A program made the translations under genes and the position numbers. DNA of 64,000 nucleotides from Methanoculleus chikugoensis (lineage in GTDB: Archaea; Halobacteriota; Methanomicrobia; Methanomicrobiales; Methanoculleaceae). Where the stretch lies: the NCBI RefSeq assembly GCF_900095385.1, contig NZ_FMID01000024.1, positions 62,001 to 126,000 of the forward strand, written 5' to 3'. The notes beneath the pieces were generated by a model, which had not been told where the DNA came from, ran no database searches, and was given only the letters and a program-made list of their open reading frames with translations. Shown one piece after another: positions 1-9,605 of the stretch (position 1 is its first letter; each line of letters begins with the position of its first letter).

Positions 1-419
1 AGGGAGTAGTAGTCGTTCGCGATCAGGATGATCGGCTGTTGCGCCGCCGCGATGATCTCCACGATCGCCTTCGCCCCGCCCCGGTCGGCCTGCCCGTGCA
101 GGTTGTCGGCCTCGTCCAGCAGGATGAGTTTGCGGCTCGCGCCGGAGAGGCTCGCCGTGGTGGATCCCGAGCCCGCCACCTTATCGAGGGCCGCTTTCGT
201 CCGCTGGTCGGAGGCGTTCAGTTCCACGACCTCCCAGTTCATGTCGTTTGCGAGGGCATACGCGCTCGAGGTCTTGCCGGTGCCGGGTTTTCCGTACAGG
301 ATGAGCGGCTTCTTCTGCCGCGACCAGTCCCGCGCCCACTCGTATATCTGCCTGACGGCGCCGGAGTTCCCCACGACATCCTGAAGATGCTGCGGCCTGT
401 ACTTCTCCACCCAGTCCAT
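1..419 (-). CDS. rfcL: Replication factor C large subunit, N-terminal part (runs off the window start)
   Basis: This is the AAA+ ATPase large subunit of the archaeal clamp loader, which opens and loads the PCNA ring at primer-template junctions during replication. The 139 residues visible begin MDWVEKYRP, the usual RFC start, followed by a Walker A motif GKPGTGKT at residues 43-50 and a Walker B motif LDEAD near residues 101-105. The C-terminal part lies outside the window. The ATG at 419 is the only sensible start because it gives the canonical WVEKYRP box immediately. It is transcribed divergently from the methanogenesis marker genes. The family assignment is secure; only the end is missing. 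Confidence 0.95.
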   Translation of the reverse strand, partial: MDWVEKYRPQHLQDVVGNSGAVRQIYEWARDWSRQKKPLILYGKPGTGKTSSAYALANDMNWEVVELNASDQRTKAALDKVAGSGSTTASLSGASRKLILLDEADNLHGQADRGGAKAIVEIIAAAQQPIILIANDYYS

Positions 420-640
420 ACAGACTATTCGACGCGGGGTATCAAAAATGCCACCCCGGTGCGGATGCAGAAGGATCCGGGGGTGCGCTGCAAGGAAGTC
501 ATACCTGTTCCGGCCGGATTCCTGCCGGCGGTTCCCTTCCCGATCGGTGCCCGGGACAGAGTGCATAATACCGGTGAATCAAATACATTATCTTTGATGA
601 GGCAGAATACCATAAAGAAACGCGGAGTGTTGGTGTTCTT

Positions 641-1651
641 GTGGTGAAGGATTGCTCCACCGATACGGTAGCACGGGCCGTCAGGGAATACGAAGGCGTC
701 ACCCGGAAGAGGGAGATCGGGGATATGATCCGGTCTCTCCGGATAGAGAGCCCCGATATTGTCGCTTCCTTCGGTGAGGATGCCGCGGTCATCCGGCATA
801 ATGCAGAGGACGCGTTGCTTCTTGCGGCGGACGGTATCTGGAGCAGGTTGATGGAGGCGGACCCGTTCTGGGCGGGGTACTGCGCTGTGCTCGTGAACGT
901 TCACGACATCGCCGCCATGGGCGGAAGGCCGGTTGCGATGGTCGATATCCTCTCCGTTACGGACGACCGGATCCGCGATGAGGTGACCCGGGGTATGGTC
1001 GCAGCATCCGCACAGTTCGGCGTCCCGATCGTGGGGGGGCACCTCCACCCGGAGACGCCCTACAGCGTTGTGGACGTGGCGATCCTCGGGACGGCCAGGA
1101 TGGATCAGCTCATCTTCTCGAACACGGCAGAGGAGGGGGATGTGGCCGTCGCGGCGATTGACCTCGACGGCCGGGTGCACCCGGCGTGCTGCTTCAACTG
1201 GGACTCGGTCACGATGAAGTCGGCGGAGACGGTGCGGGCCCAGATCCGGGTGATGGAGGATCTCGGAAAAGAGCGCCTGGTGACGGCCGGCAAGGACATC
1301 AGCAACCCGGGCGTCATCGGAACCCTCGGTATGCTCCTTGAGGTGAGCGGGAAGGGCGCGGTGATCGACCTCGAAGCGATACCCCGGCCGGATCTCTCGG
1401 CGATCGACCTCTCCTTCGAGCAGTGGGTGCGCATGTATCCCGGCATGGGGTTCATCCTGACCGTCAATCCGGCGAACGTGGAGGAGGTCCGCCGCCGGTT
1501 TGCCGACGTCGGAATCACCGCCGCTGCCATCGGGGAGGTTAACGGGACCGGGAGGCTCTCCGTCAGGTACCTGGGCCGGGAGACGCAGGTCTTCGATCTC
1601 GACCGGAACGGTATCATGGGGATCTTTTCGGACGGAGGGGCATGCCGGTAA
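641..1651 (+). CDS. Methanogenesis marker protein 2 (AIR synthase-like)
   Basis: A 336-residue protein of the PurM/SelD (AIR synthase) fold, matching the methanogenesis marker 2 family found in essentially all methanogens; its biochemical role is not known. FGEDAAVI near residues 44-51 corresponds to the nucleotide/metal-binding start of PurM-like proteins, and NVHDIAAMGG near residues 86-95 is the conserved metal-site segment. The start is a GTG at 641 that is followed by a second GTG, so the exact initiation codon is uncertain by one codon. Its end overlaps the mtxX start by 10 bases, which suggests co-translation. Family assignment comes from recognition of the sequence, not from a search. 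Confidence 0.88.
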   Translation: MVKDCSTDTVARAVREYEGVTRKREIGDMIRSLRIESPDIVASFGEDAAVIRHNAEDALLLAADGIWSRLMEADPFWAGYCAVLVNVHDIAAMGGRPVAMVDILSVTDDRIRDEVTRGMVAASAQFGVPIVGGHLHPETPYSVVDVAILGTARMDQLIFSNTAEEGDVAVAAIDLDGRVHPACCFNWDSVTMKSAETVRAQIRVMEDLGKERLVTAGKDISNPGVIGTLGMLLEVSGKGAVIDLEAIPRPDLSAIDLSFEQWVRMYPGMGFILTVNPANVEEVRRRFADVGITAAAIGEVNGTGRLSVRYLGRETQVFDLDRNGIMGIFSDGGACR

Positions 1652-2415
1652 CGGTCGGTCTTGGTGCGGCGTCTCCCGACGCGAAGATCCTCTCGACCGT
1701 CCGGGCGGTCGGCCGGGAGGTCGATCTCATCCTTTTTTCCCCGCCGGGAACCACCGGAACGTTCGGTGATGCGGTTACGGTCGTCGAGGCCGCGGAACCA
1801 CAGATTGCCCTCATCGAAGCCCTCTATGCCGGCAGGATCGATGCCGCCGTCAGGGGCACTCTCCCTGCATCATCCACCCTGAAAGCCCTCAAGCAGGCTG
1901 CAGGCGTCGATCACCTGGAACGGATTGCCCTCCTCGAGACCGCCGACGGGCATCTCTTCCTCCTCGCCCCGGTCGGGGTCGACGAGGGCTGGACGGTCGA
2001 GGAGAAGGTGCGGTTCGCCAGAATCGGTCGGGATATCGCCCGGAGTTTCGGGCTCCCCGAGGGGGTGGCGGTCCTCTCGGGAGGGCGGTTCGGGGATCTC
2101 GGCCGGCACCCGTCCGTCGACCGGACGATGGCGGATGCCGAGCTCGTCGCACGCCTGACCGGGGCGGAGCACACCGAGATCCTGATCGAGGAGGCGGCGG
2201 GAAGGCACGGGATGGTCGTGGCTCCCGACGGGATCTCCGGGAACCTGATCTTCCGCACGCTCACGTTCCTCGGAGCCGGGGCGGGGCATGGAGCTCCGGT
2301 GGTAAATATCGATAGAATTTTCGTGGATACGTCGCGCGCCTCTGCAGATTATACCAATGCAATAATTCTGGCGAAATCTCTGGTGCAATCGAAAAGTCCC
2401 CGATTATGCCTCTGA
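1642..2415 (+). CDS. mtxX: MtxX / methanogenesis marker protein 4
   Basis: A 257-residue protein resembling phosphotransacetylase-fold MtxX proteins, a methanogen-specific marker family once linked to methyltransferase loci; no catalytic role is established. It begins MPVTVGLGA and includes a glycine-rich stretch VLSGGRFGDLGRHPSVDRT and a C-terminal segment GISGNLIFRTLTFLGAGAGHGAP typical of the phosphate acetyl/butyryl-transferase fold. The ATG at 1642 lies inside the end of the upstream marker 2 gene, so the two probably form one operon. The following 170 bases contain the histone promoter, so the operon ends here. Confidence 0.85.
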   Translation: MPVTVGLGAASPDAKILSTVRAVGREVDLILFSPPGTTGTFGDAVTVVEAAEPQIALIEALYAGRIDAAVRGTLPASSTLKALKQAAGVDHLERIALLETADGHLFLLAPVGVDEGWTVEEKVRFARIGRDIARSFGLPEGVAVLSGGRFGDLGRHPSVDRTMADAELVARLTGAEHTEILIEEAAGRHGMVVAPDGISGNLIFRTLTFLGAGAGHGAPVVNIDRIFVDTSRASADYTNAIILAKSLVQSKSPRLCL

Positions 2416-2543
2416 TTATCAATTGGGGTTATCACGTCAGTTTTTTCAATCGGCACCGTTACCTGCCGGTTATCGGGATGCACTGTCCGGACATACCCTC
2501 AATGGTAAAGAGAAACGCAAATTCCCGAGATTAACCCGAAACG

Positions 2544-2552
2544 TTTAAATAT
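2544..2552 (+). promoter_or_regulatory. TATA box of the histone gene
   Basis: TTTAAATAT sits in an AT-rich patch directly after GAAACG, which fits a BRE/TATA arrangement. It lies about 38 bases before the histone ATG, leaving room for a leader of about 15 nt that contains the Shine-Dalgarno sequence GAGGTGG at 2574-2580. Confidence 0.7.
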
Positions 2553-2589
2553 TAACTGATACACCTCTTTTTAGAGGTGGAATGAGATT

Positions 2590-2796
2590 ATGGCAGATCT
2601 ACCTATTGCTGCGGTTGTACGTATCGCAAAGAAGAATGGTGCTGAGAGAGTCGGCAGCGACGCCGCTGCCGCACTGGTTACCAAGGCTGAGGCGTACATC
2701 GCCGAGCTGACCAAGGAAGCCAACAGGCTTGCCCAGCACGCGGGACGCAAGACGATCAAGGCGGAAGATGTCGACCTCGCGGTTAAGTCCGCGTAA
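2590..2796 (+). CDS. Archaeal histone (HMf/HMt type)
   Basis: A 68-residue single histone fold, the standard length for archaeal histones. It starts MADLPIAAVVRIAKKNGAERVG and ends KTIKAEDVDLAVKSA, the two most conserved parts of the family; the helix-loop-helix core carries the usual AAxALxxxAEAYI segment. It forms dimers that assemble on DNA as extended superhelices, compacting the chromosome. It has its own promoter and a strong Shine-Dalgarno sequence about 9 bases before the ATG, consistent with a highly expressed monocistronic gene; a pyrimidine-rich tract just after the stop (2800-2820) may act as the terminator. Confidence 0.97.
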   Translation: MADLPIAAVVRIAKKNGAERVGSDAAAALVTKAEAYIAELTKEANRLAQHAGRKTIKAEDVDLAVKSA

Positions 2797-3353
2797 ATCG
2801 ACCTTTTCTTTCCTTCTCTTTACCGGGGTTCTTATGGGCCCCTTTTCATATCCTGTTCCGGCAGCGTACATGCCGAACGCCTGGACGGTCTATCTTTCTC
2901 TCCGGGAGCGTGCCGGGTACTGCGTTTCGCTCCTGTGAATCCGGCAGACAGATCGCGGATGCCTGTCAGACGTTCATATCCGTGATTCCAGCCGGGTTGT
3001 CCCGGCATCCCGTGGGTTTTCACGTCTGCTCCGCCGGGCAGGTTTTACGGGCCGTTACAGCGCTCCCGGGCGAGGCGCTCCACTTTGAGACGCCGGGGTT
3101 TACCATCCTATCCTGCATCTATAGGTGTGGGCCGTCAGTTCGGGACCGCAGTTCACCGACCGGCACGACGCACCCCGTCTCCATCGCGTAAGGCCCTATC
3201 GATGGCCCCCCCTCTCCTGTCTCTACCCCACACGGATCTTCTCGTAGCCCCCGCCCCCCTTCCTGACAGAGCAAAACCGCGACCCTCACAGCCCCGCGAG
3301 AGCCAACAATCGGGTGCAACGCACCACTGACAAAAAATTACCGTTTCCGGGGC
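2797..3353. other. Intergenic region without a recognisable gene
   Basis: This gap of about 557 bases lies between the histone gene and the convergent end of hisB. Apart from a T-rich tract just after the histone stop, I see no tRNA, no promoter with a plausible reading frame and no repeat. The open frames present have no family features and no convincing ribosome binding site. A short hairpin GGTGC-AAC-GCACC just downstream of hisB (about 3313-3325) could contribute to hisB transcript ending. Confidence 0.6.
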
Positions 3354-3935
3354 TCACAGCGTCCCCTTGGTGCTCGGAACGTCGCCTATCGAGGGATCGA
3401 CCGCCACGGCCGCCCGGAGCGCCCGGGCGAACGCCTTGAACGCCGCCTCACAGACGTGATGGTCGTTCCTGCCCGAGACCGTGATGTGGGCGGTGATCCC
3501 GGCACGGTTGCAGAGGCTGTAGAAGAAGTGCTCGATGAGGTCACCGGGGATGCCGCCCGGGCCCACCGGGGAGAAGCCGCCCTCGAAGACGAGGTAGCCC
3601 CGGCCGCCGAGATCCAGCGCCACCCGGGCGAGCGCCTCGTCCATCGGGACGGCGGCGTCGGCGAACCGGGTGATCCCCTTTCCATCCCCGACCGCTTCGG
3701 CAAGAGCCGTCCCGAGGACGATCCCGATATCCTCGATGGTATGGTGAGCGTCCACGGCGAGGTCGCCGGTCGCGCGGATAGAGAGATCGAGCCGGCCGTG
3801 CCGGGCAAACGATGTCAGCATGTGGTCGAAGAACGGTATCCCGGTCTCGACGGTTCCTGCCCCGGTCCCGTCGAGGTCGAGGGAGAGCCTGATATCGGTC
3901 TCCCGTGTCGTGCGGTGGATCTCACTCGTTCGCAT
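3354..3935 (-). CDS. hisB: Imidazoleglycerol-phosphate dehydratase
   Basis: HisB dehydrates imidazole glycerol phosphate to imidazole acetol phosphate in histidine biosynthesis. The 193-residue length equals the stand-alone (monofunctional) enzyme. The two manganese-binding motifs are visible: HHTIED at residues 64-69 and [11 protein letters not shown] from about residue 158. It ends with PSTKGTL, the family's usual C-terminus. Its start overlaps the end of hisA by 14 bases, so it is the last gene of a hisG-hisA-hisB transcription unit. Confidence 0.97.
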   Translation of the reverse strand: MRTSEIHRTTRETDIRLSLDLDGTGAGTVETGIPFFDHMLTSFARHGRLDLSIRATGDLAVDAHHTIEDIGIVLGTALAEAVGDGKGITRFADAAVPMDEALARVALDLGGRGYLVFEGGFSPVGPGGIPGDLIEHFFYSLCNRAGITAHITVSGRNDHHVCEAAFKAFARALRAAVAVDPSIGDVPSTKGTL

Positions 3936-4641
3936 GCGCTGCCTCCATGGCCTCCGAGAGCCGTACCTTCCCGGCGTAGAGGGCGGACCCGAGGACCGCT
4001 CCTGCCGCTCCTGCCTCCCGGAGCGCCGCGACGTCCCCGGGACTCGATATCCCGCCCGAGACGACGACCGGAACCTTCACCCGGCGGAGGAGTTCCGTCA
4101 CGGGTTCGATGGCGATCCCCTGCTGGAGCCCCTCTACGTCCACGTTCGTGTAGAGGAGGGACCCCGCGCCGAGGCTCTCGAACCGCTCCGCCCAGGCAAG
4201 GTAACTCCCGGCAGGGCGCTCCCATCCCTCGATCATCACCTCGCCGGCCCGGGCGTCGATGCCCGCCATCACCCGTTCGCCGCCGAACTCATCGGCAAGC
4301 GTCCGGACGATCTCCGGCTCCCGGACGGCCTGGGTCGAGACGATCACCCGGTCGACGCCGGCCTCAAGCCACCCCGCGGCATCCTCCACGCTCCTGATAC
4401 CGCCGCCGAGTTCGACGAACGTCTCCGTCTCGCGGGTGAGCGCCCGGATCAGGTCGGCGTTTTTGCGCGCCCGGCCGAACGCCCCGTCGAGGTTGACGAC
4501 GTGAAGGCCGTCCGCTCCCTGGTCAAGCCACCGGTGCGCCCAGGCGGCCGGATCGCCGTAGACCGTCGCCGCCTCCGGCCGCCCCTGCACCAGCTGCACG
4601 CACCGCCCGTCCAGGATATCGACTGCAGGATAGATCTCCAT
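3922..4641 (-). CDS. hisA: ProFAR isomerase (HisA)
   Basis: HisA isomerises ProFAR to PRFAR by an Amadori rearrangement, the fourth step of histidine synthesis. The 239-residue TIM barrel begins [20 protein letters not shown], where the catalytic Asp of AVDI is in its standard place; the second acidic residue is in [14 protein letters not shown]. Phosphate-binding loops VELGGGIRS and [12 protein letters not shown] are present. Four bases separate it from hisG and it overlaps hisB, so expression is coupled. Confidence 0.96.
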   Translation of the reverse strand: MEIYPAVDILDGRCVQLVQGRPEAATVYGDPAAWAHRWLDQGADGLHVVNLDGAFGRARKNADLIRALTRETETFVELGGGIRSVEDAAGWLEAGVDRVIVSTQAVREPEIVRTLADEFGGERVMAGIDARAGEVMIEGWERPAGSYLAWAERFESLGAGSLLYTNVDVEGLQQGIAIEPVTELLRRVKVPVVVSGGISSPGDVAALREAGAAGAVLGSALYAGKVRLSEAMEAAHANE

Positions 4642-4645
4642 GTTC

Positions 4646-5548
4646 TCAGCGTATGATCCGTTCGATGGGCATGACTAATATGTCTTTTGCGCCGGCGCGC
4701 TTTAACTGATTGATCAACTGATAGACCCGTTCTTCTTTCACGACAGCGTGAACGGCAACCAGATTCTCGTCGGATGCCACGTCCATCACCGTCGGGCCGG
4801 AGAGGCCGGGCAGCACCTCCCGCACGTCCGCAAGAGCGTTCCGGTGGACGTTCATCATCAGGTAGCACTGTCCCTTCGCCCGGATGACGCTCTCGAGGGC
4901 GAGGACAATCTCGTCGATCTTCTCGCGCTTGGCCGTGAGCGAAGCGGGGTTCGCCACCAGAATGGTCGTGGAGGCGAGCACCTCGTCGACGACGCGGAGG
5001 TGGTTTGTCCGCAGCGTCGTCCCCGAGGAGGAGAGGTCGACGATGGCGTCGGCGATCCCGAGGTGCGGCGTCGCCTCGCATGCCCCGCCGACGGTCACGA
5101 CCGTCACGGCAACCCCGTGCCCGGCGAAGAACGCGCGGGTGATCGCCGGGAACTCGGTCGCCACCTTTGCGCCTGCAAGGTCGGCGACGGTCTCGACGTC
5201 CGACTCCTCAGGCACGGCGACGACGAGCGTGGCCTTCCCGGTCTGCAGGTCGAGAACCTGTTCGACCGCGGAACCCCGCTCCATCACCATATCCTTCCCG
5301 GTAATCCCGAGATCGGCGACGCCGCTCGCCACGTACTCCGGTATGTCGATCGGGCGGGCGAAGAGGATCTCCACGTTCGGGTCGCGGGTCCGGGTGATGA
5401 GCCTCCGATCGCTCCCGCCTTCGGCCAGGTGGAGGCCGCTCTTCTCGATCAGTTCGTTGATGGGCCCGGCAATCCTTCCTTTGTTCGGGATGGCGAGACG
5501 AACGAGCCCGGGTCCGGGCACGGGCTGCCGGGGTGACGGTTTACTCAT
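4646..5548 (-). CDS. hisG: ATP phosphoribosyltransferase, long form
   Basis: HisG condenses ATP with PRPP to open the histidine pathway and is the usual feedback-control point. At 300 residues it is the long form: a periplasmic-binding-protein-like catalytic part beginning [14 protein letters not shown], and a C-terminal ACT-like regulatory domain over about the last 75 residues ([21 protein letters not shown]). That domain predicts histidine inhibition and no need for HisZ. It leads hisA and hisB and starts 32 bases after the SAM synthetase stop, so it may share that transcript. Confidence 0.95.
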   Translation of the reverse strand: MSKPSPRQPVPGPGLVRLAIPNKGRIAGPINELIEKSGLHLAEGGSDRRLITRTRDPNVEILFARPIDIPEYVASGVADLGITGKDMVMERGSAVEQVLDLQTGKATLVVAVPEESDVETVADLAGAKVATEFPAITRAFFAGHGVAVTVVTVGGACEATPHLGIADAIVDLSSSGTTLRTNHLRVVDEVLASTTILVANPASLTAKREKIDEIVLALESVIRAKGQCYLMMNVHRNALADVREVLPGLSGPTVMDVASDENLVAVHAVVKEERVYQLINQLKRAGAKDILVMPIERIIR

Positions 5549-5550
5549 GG

Positions 5551-5586
5551 GTTAGAACAACTCCAAAAATGTTAGAAGGGTTAGAA
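5551..5586. repeat. Three GTTAGAA heptamers between mat and hisG
   Basis: The heptamer GTTAGAA occurs at 5551, 5571 and 5580 in the 32-base gap between the SAM synthetase stop and the hisG start, the last copy running into the mat stop codon. The same word in reverse is found near 6843 between mat and dacZ. Whether this is a regulatory element or a coincidence of the mat C-terminal codons cannot be decided from one copy of the locus. Confidence 0.35.
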
Positions 5587-6783
5587 GGTAGAGAGTTCTC
5601 CCCTGATAACCTTCTCGGTGATGGCGGGGGTCTTCTCCAGCCATTCGTCGATGATGCCCTCGACGTCGGGCTTTATGGACTTGATGTCGTAGCCGGGTTT
5701 CGTGAGGATCTGGGCGCTCGCCACGTGCGGCTGGTCGATTGGGTAGCCGATCTGGGAGAGCATGCGGACGTACATCTCCTCGATCCCGTCGACCTTCGCG
5801 ACGCAGTCCTGCGCGACCTGGGTCGCGAGGAGGTTGTAGATCTTGCCGATGTGGTTGATCGGGTTCTTGCCGCTCGTCGCCTCCATGCTCATCGGGCGGT
5901 TCGGGGTGATCAGCCCGTTCGCGCGGTTGCCGCGGCCGACCGAGCCGTCGTCGCCCATCTCGGCGGAGGTGCCCGAGACCGTCAGGAAGACGCTGGCGGC
6001 CTCGAGGTCGTCGGCGGTGTTGATGGCGACGTTGACCGATCTTGCGGTGAACTGCTTTGCGACCGCCGCGATCTGCTCCGTCAGGAAGTTCTTCTGCTCG
6101 ACGTACTCGGCGATGCTCGAGCAGTAGCGGTCCACGAACGCCATCGCGATCGTGAGAGTGATGGCGTCGCCGTCACGCAGGCACATGATCTTGCAGTCCT
6201 GGCCGATGACGGGATACTTCGGGCGGAGGGTGTCGTCGATGTATGCGGCGACGCCCCTGACAATGCTCTCCGCCTCGCTGAACGGTGCGTGCCCGACACC
6301 GAACGAGGTGTCGTTCGCCCGCGGGACTTTCCCCTCGCATGACCGGAAGACGTCCTGCAGGTCGGTCGAGCCCTTCCCCATCCGGCAGTCGACGATGATG
6401 TCGCGCTCCATGTTGAGGGTGGGGAGGATACTCTTGATGTAATCCCGTGCAGCCTCGACGGCGATCGCGTCCGCGGGGATGTTTATGCCGTTGAAGGTCT
6501 TTGTGGCCCGGCCCGATATGAGGAAGTAGATCGGCCTCGTGATCCGGCCGCCGCCGAACTTCGGGATCGACTCTCCCGCAACGACCTCGCCCTGGTCGGT
6601 GTTGTGGTGCAGGACGCTGCCGCACTCTTCCAGGTACGACCTGCTGAGCGCTCTGCTGATCGACTCCGCGATACCGTCCGCGAGACTGTCCGGGTGGCCG
6701 AGGCACTTCCTCTCCACCAGTTCTATCCGCTGCTTCTCGATCGGGATCTGGTCAAGCCCTTCTACGCTGATGTTTCTGGTCAT
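5581..6783 (-). CDS. mat: Archaeal-type S-adenosylmethionine synthetase
   Basis: This enzyme makes S-adenosylmethionine from methionine and ATP. The 400-residue sequence belongs to the archaeal MAT family, unrelated at the sequence level to bacterial MetK; typical segments are [17 protein letters not shown] near the N-terminus, [12 protein letters not shown] in the middle and [20 protein letters not shown] towards the C-terminus. The reading frame extends 15 codons upstream, but the ATG at 6783 is preferred because it gives the usual MTRNISVE start and has GGTGG 5-9 bases upstream. It follows dacZ after 60 bases and has its own TATA-like element. Confidence 0.95.
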   Translation of the reverse strand: MTRNISVEGLDQIPIEKQRIELVERKCLGHPDSLADGIAESISRALSRSYLEECGSVLHHNTDQGEVVAGESIPKFGGGRITRPIYFLISGRATKTFNGINIPADAIAVEAARDYIKSILPTLNMERDIIVDCRMGKGSTDLQDVFRSCEGKVPRANDTSFGVGHAPFSEAESIVRGVAAYIDDTLRPKYPVIGQDCKIMCLRDGDAITLTIAMAFVDRYCSSIAEYVEQKNFLTEQIAAVAKQFTARSVNVAINTADDLEAASVFLTVSGTSAEMGDDGSVGRGNRANGLITPNRPMSMEATSGKNPINHIGKIYNLLATQVAQDCVAKVDGIEEMYVRMLSQIGYPIDQPHVASAQILTKPGYDIKSIKPDVEGIIDEWLEKTPAITEKVIRGELSTF

Positions 6784-6830
6784 CAAATCCACCGTAGTTC
6801 TAAAGTATGATAAGAGAAATGATTGCAATT

Positions 6831-6840
6831 CATATAACCA
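6831..6840 (-). promoter_or_regulatory. TATA-like element upstream of mat
   Basis: Read on the minus strand, TGGTTATATG lies about 50 bases before the chosen mat ATG, which would give a leader of about 25 nt carrying the GGTGG Shine-Dalgarno sequence. The surrounding 60 bases between dacZ and mat are clearly AT-rich compared with the genes. Confidence 0.5.
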
Positions 6841-6843
6841 TTT

Positions 6844-7656
6844 CTAACCGTCACTACGGAGGCGGATATCGGAACGGATGCTGATCTTGCATTGCCCGTC
6901 CCTGAAGATGCGCACCATGCCTCCGCTCTCGGAGACCGTGATGCCGATGACCGGGATCTCGTGGGTGATGGATGCGGTCGCGCGGTGCCGCCCCCCGAGA
7001 CCCCCGGGGAGAGAGATGCCCCGCCCGGTGACGTCCAGGTAGCGGCCCGCCGCCCGCACCTCGCCGGTCTTATCGATGACGAAGACGCCGTCGAGCTGGG
7101 CGAACTCTTTGACGCTCTCCCAGTTGTCCCGGTTCTTGAGGTCCCGGAGTGTTCCGGGCTGCCCCTGGTAGGGGTTGAGGATCGCCTGGTGGGAGTGCCG
7201 GAAGATCTCCTCCGGGTCTCCTATGATGAACGCGGTGCCGATGGCTCTCCCTTCCCTCCCCTCGACCGCGATCTCGAGGGCGAGCGAGAGAGCCGCGTGG
7301 AGCACCTCGCGGGGGACGATGTCGGAGAAGTCTTTGAGGTTGATGAAGTTCTTCCCTTCCTCGATGTCGTAGAGGATGACGGCGTAGGGGAAGACGCCGA
7401 CGACGAGGCCGGTCTCCAGGTTGCGCCGGAGGTAGAGGTGGACGGCGGCGTCGAGCATGTGCCGCTCGCTCACCTCCAGGATATCGTGCATGGTGAGGTC
7501 TTTCAAGACGTCGAGCTGGAGTTCCTGCACCCGGATGATCGGAATATCGGGCACCTTTGCGAGAACCGGGGCCGGTTCGATGAACGAGACGACCGCCCGC
7601 GCCCCGATCTTCTCCGCCACGTCGCAGGCGGTTGCGAGCATCAGGTCGCCGTTCAT
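6844..7656 (-). CDS. dacZ: Archaeal diadenylate cyclase (c-di-AMP synthase)
   Basis: A 270-residue protein with a C-terminal DisA_N/DAC domain that joins two ATP molecules into cyclic di-AMP. The RHR motif is at residues 223-225 in GGLGGRHRATASIT, and the partner motif is DGV (residues 189-191) in place of the usual DGA, a conservative change. The N-terminal 120 residues match the archaeal DacZ architecture (former DUF147). The ATG overlaps the sucD stop by four bases, so it is translationally coupled to TCA genes. In other archaea and bacteria c-di-AMP controls K+ uptake and osmotic balance; a Kdp system is encoded 30 kb away. Confidence 0.9.
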   Translation of the reverse strand: MNGDLMLATACDVAEKIGARAVVSFIEPAPVLAKVPDIPIIRVQELQLDVLKDLTMHDILEVSERHMLDAAVHLYLRRNLETGLVVGVFPYAVILYDIEEGKNFINLKDFSDIVPREVLHAALSLALEIAVEGREGRAIGTAFIIGDPEEIFRHSHQAILNPYQGQPGTLRDLKNRDNWESVKEFAQLDGVFVIDKTGEVRAAGRYLDVTGRGISLPGGLGGRHRATASITHEIPVIGITVSESGGMVRIFRDGQCKISIRSDIRLRSDG

Positions 7657-8519
7657 AAGACCTCGCGGATCAGCCCCGGTATCTCAGATGGACGGGATGC
7701 GACGGGGATGTTCTGGTCGCGGAGCCGCCTGACCTTGGATCGGGCGTCGCCCTCGCCTCCCTCGATGATCGCGCCCGCGTGCCCCATCCGTTTCTCGGGC
7801 GGGGCGCTCACGCCGGCGATGTAGGTGACGACGGGGAGATCGGTCGACCGGACGCCTTCCTCTTCGAGGTTGCCGCCCACCTCGCCGATGACGACGACGG
7901 CCTTCGTCTGCGGGTCTTCCTCGAACCGCGCGAGGACGTCCACGAACGTCTGGCCGATAACCGGGTCGCCGCCGATCCCGACGACCGTGCTCTGGCCGAT
8001 GCCGGCGCGGGTGAGTTCGTCGACCACCTCGTAGGTGAGGGTGCCGCTCCGGGAGACGACACCGACGTTGCCGCGGGTGGCGAGGTGGGCCGGCATGATC
8101 CCGAGTTTGCACTCTCCCGGCGAGAGGAGGCCCGGGCAGTTCGGGCCGATGACCGTGCAGTCGTGGAGTTTCGCGTAGGCGATCGCCTTCATCGCGTCAT
8201 GGACCGGGATGTGCTCGGTGATGACGACGGCAAGTTCGATCCCCGCGTGCGCCGCCTCCATGATTGCGTCGCCTGCAGCGCCGCCCGGCACGAAGATGAC
8301 GCTCGCGGTCGCGTCGTGCTCGCGGAGCGCCTCGCGGACCGTGTTATAGACCGGGACGCCGTGAACCTCCCTCCCGGCCTTCCCGGGCGCAACCCCCGCG
8401 ACGACGCCCCGTCCCCCGACTTCGCGGGCGTAGGCGTTCATCAGTTCCGTGTGAAACGTGCCCTGCTTGCCGGTGATGTTCTGGACGATCACGCCGAGAT
8501 TTTTGTCTCCGTAGATCAT
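7653..8519 (-). CDS. sucD: Succinate-CoA ligase, alpha subunit
   Basis: The alpha subunit carries the CoA-binding Rossmann domain and the phosphorylated histidine of succinyl-CoA synthetase; in methanogens it acts in the reductive direction, activating succinate for 2-oxoglutarate synthesis. The 288-residue protein starts [20 protein letters not shown], and the active-site His is in GHAGAII (about residue 247). The open frame extends about 56 codons upstream but that part is frame-shadow of sucC; the ATG at 8519 overlaps the sucC stop in ATGA and matches family length. Confidence 0.96.
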   Translation of the reverse strand: MIYGDKNLGVIVQNITGKQGTFHTELMNAYAREVGGRGVVAGVAPGKAGREVHGVPVYNTVREALREHDATASVIFVPGGAAGDAIMEAAHAGIELAVVITEHIPVHDAMKAIAYAKLHDCTVIGPNCPGLLSPGECKLGIMPAHLATRGNVGVVSRSGTLTYEVVDELTRAGIGQSTVVGIGGDPVIGQTFVDVLARFEEDPQTKAVVVIGEVGGNLEEEGVRSTDLPVVTYIAGVSAPPEKRMGHAGAIIEGGEGDARSKVRRLRDQNIPVASRPSEIPGLIREVL

Positions 8520-9601
8520 TCTGCGACCTCCATCGCCGCTTTCACGGCAGCATCCATGCTCTCGAGCATCCGGTAGCCGCATCCGGCGAGCAGCCGCCGG
8601 CCTTCCTCCTCGTTCGTCCCGGCCATCCGGACGATGACCGTCGGTGCGACGCCGGCGGCGATGATCCCCTTCGCCACCTCGTCGCACCGGGTGATGCCCC
8701 CGAGGAGGTTGACGACGATCACGTTCACCCCGGGCATGCTCGCGACGAGTTTGACGGCGTGCATCACGCGTTCCTGGTCGGCGCCGCCCCCGACGTCGAG
8801 GAAGTTCGCCGCCCGGCCGTTGTAAAACTCGATCAGGTCGAGCGTCGACATCGTGAGCCCGGCGCCGTTGCCGATGACCCCGATGGTTCCGTCCAGTTCC
8901 ACGTAGGAGAAGCCGTGCTTCTCGGCCTCGCGTTCGCGCTCCGAGAGATCGCGGTTGACGGTTATCCCCTGGCGGGCGAGGGCGTTGTCGTCGACGATCA
9001 GCTTCGCGTCCGCCGCGTAGACCCCCCGTGCCGTCGTCACGAGCGGGTTTATCTCTGCGAGCATGGCATCCTTCCCCTGGAATACGTGGTAGAGACTGTT
9101 GATGACGGGCGCGAGTTCCTTCGGCGCGCCGCCGAGGAGTTCCCGCATTAAAAACGGCGGGATGTCCGTAAGAAGCGGAGATACGAAGACTCTCCGCACG
9201 GCGGACTCGTCCTCTTCTGCCATCCTCTCGATCTCCACGCCGCCGGCGTCGGCGAAGAGCACCACCGGCTGTCTGCTCGACCGGTCGACGGCGATGCTCA
9301 CGTAGTACTCGTGCTCGATGGGGAGCCGCTCCTCTGCGAGGATCTCCCTGACCGGGACGCCCTTGATCTCCCGGGAGAAGAGATCCCGGGCGGTCTCTAC
9401 CGCCGTCTTTGTGTCAGCAAAAAGGACGCCGCCGGCCTTGCCGCGCCCGCCGACGTCCACCTGGGCTTTCAGGACCACGCCGTCGCCGAGGTCCGGCAGG
9501 TGTGCCGCGACCTCCGCCGGCGCCCGTATGACGACCCCTTTCGGGACCGGTATCCCGTACTCTGCAAAGACCCGTTTTGCTTCGTATTCCAGTAGTTTCA
9601 T
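8516..9601 (-). CDS. sucC: Succinate-CoA ligase, beta subunit
   Basis: The beta subunit has an ATP-grasp domain that binds the nucleotide and a C-terminal ligase domain that binds succinate. The 361-residue protein starts MKLLEYEAKRVFAEYGIPVP and shows the ATP-grasp lysine segment VVLKAQVDVGGRGKAGGV, with a C-terminal GGITRCDEVAKGI segment. It lies four bases after korC and overlaps sucD, so it is part of the fum-kor-suc-dacZ run. Confidence 0.96.
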   Translation of the reverse strand: MKLLEYEAKRVFAEYGIPVPKGVVIRAPAEVAAHLPDLGDGVVLKAQVDVGGRGKAGGVLFADTKTAVETARDLFSREIKGVPVREILAEERLPIEHEYYVSIAVDRSSRQPVVLFADAGGVEIERMAEEDESAVRRVFVSPLLTDIPPFLMRELLGGAPKELAPVINSLYHVFQGKDAMLAEINPLVTTARGVYAADAKLIVDDNALARQGITVNRDLSEREREAEKHGFSYVELDGTIGVIGNGAGLTMSTLDLIEFYNGRAANFLDVGGGADQERVMHAVKLVASMPGVNVIVVNLLGGITRCDEVAKGIIAAGVAPTVIVRMAGTNEEEGRRLLAGCGYRMLESMDAAVKAAMEVAE

Positions 9602-9605
9602 AGGT

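Noticed and set aside
2910-3330. Two short plus-strand frames after the histone gene
   Set aside because: Composition is unlike the coding genes, no ribosome sites are present, and no family features are visible.
3456-4397. A 313-codon plus-strand frame across hisB and hisA
   Set aside because: It lies antisense to two complete histidine genes with intact motifs and has the Arg/Pro/Gly-rich composition of a shadow frame.
5533-6342. A 269-codon plus-strand frame across the SAM synthetase gene
   Set aside because: It is antisense to a complete archaeal MAT gene and shows no family features or ribosome site.
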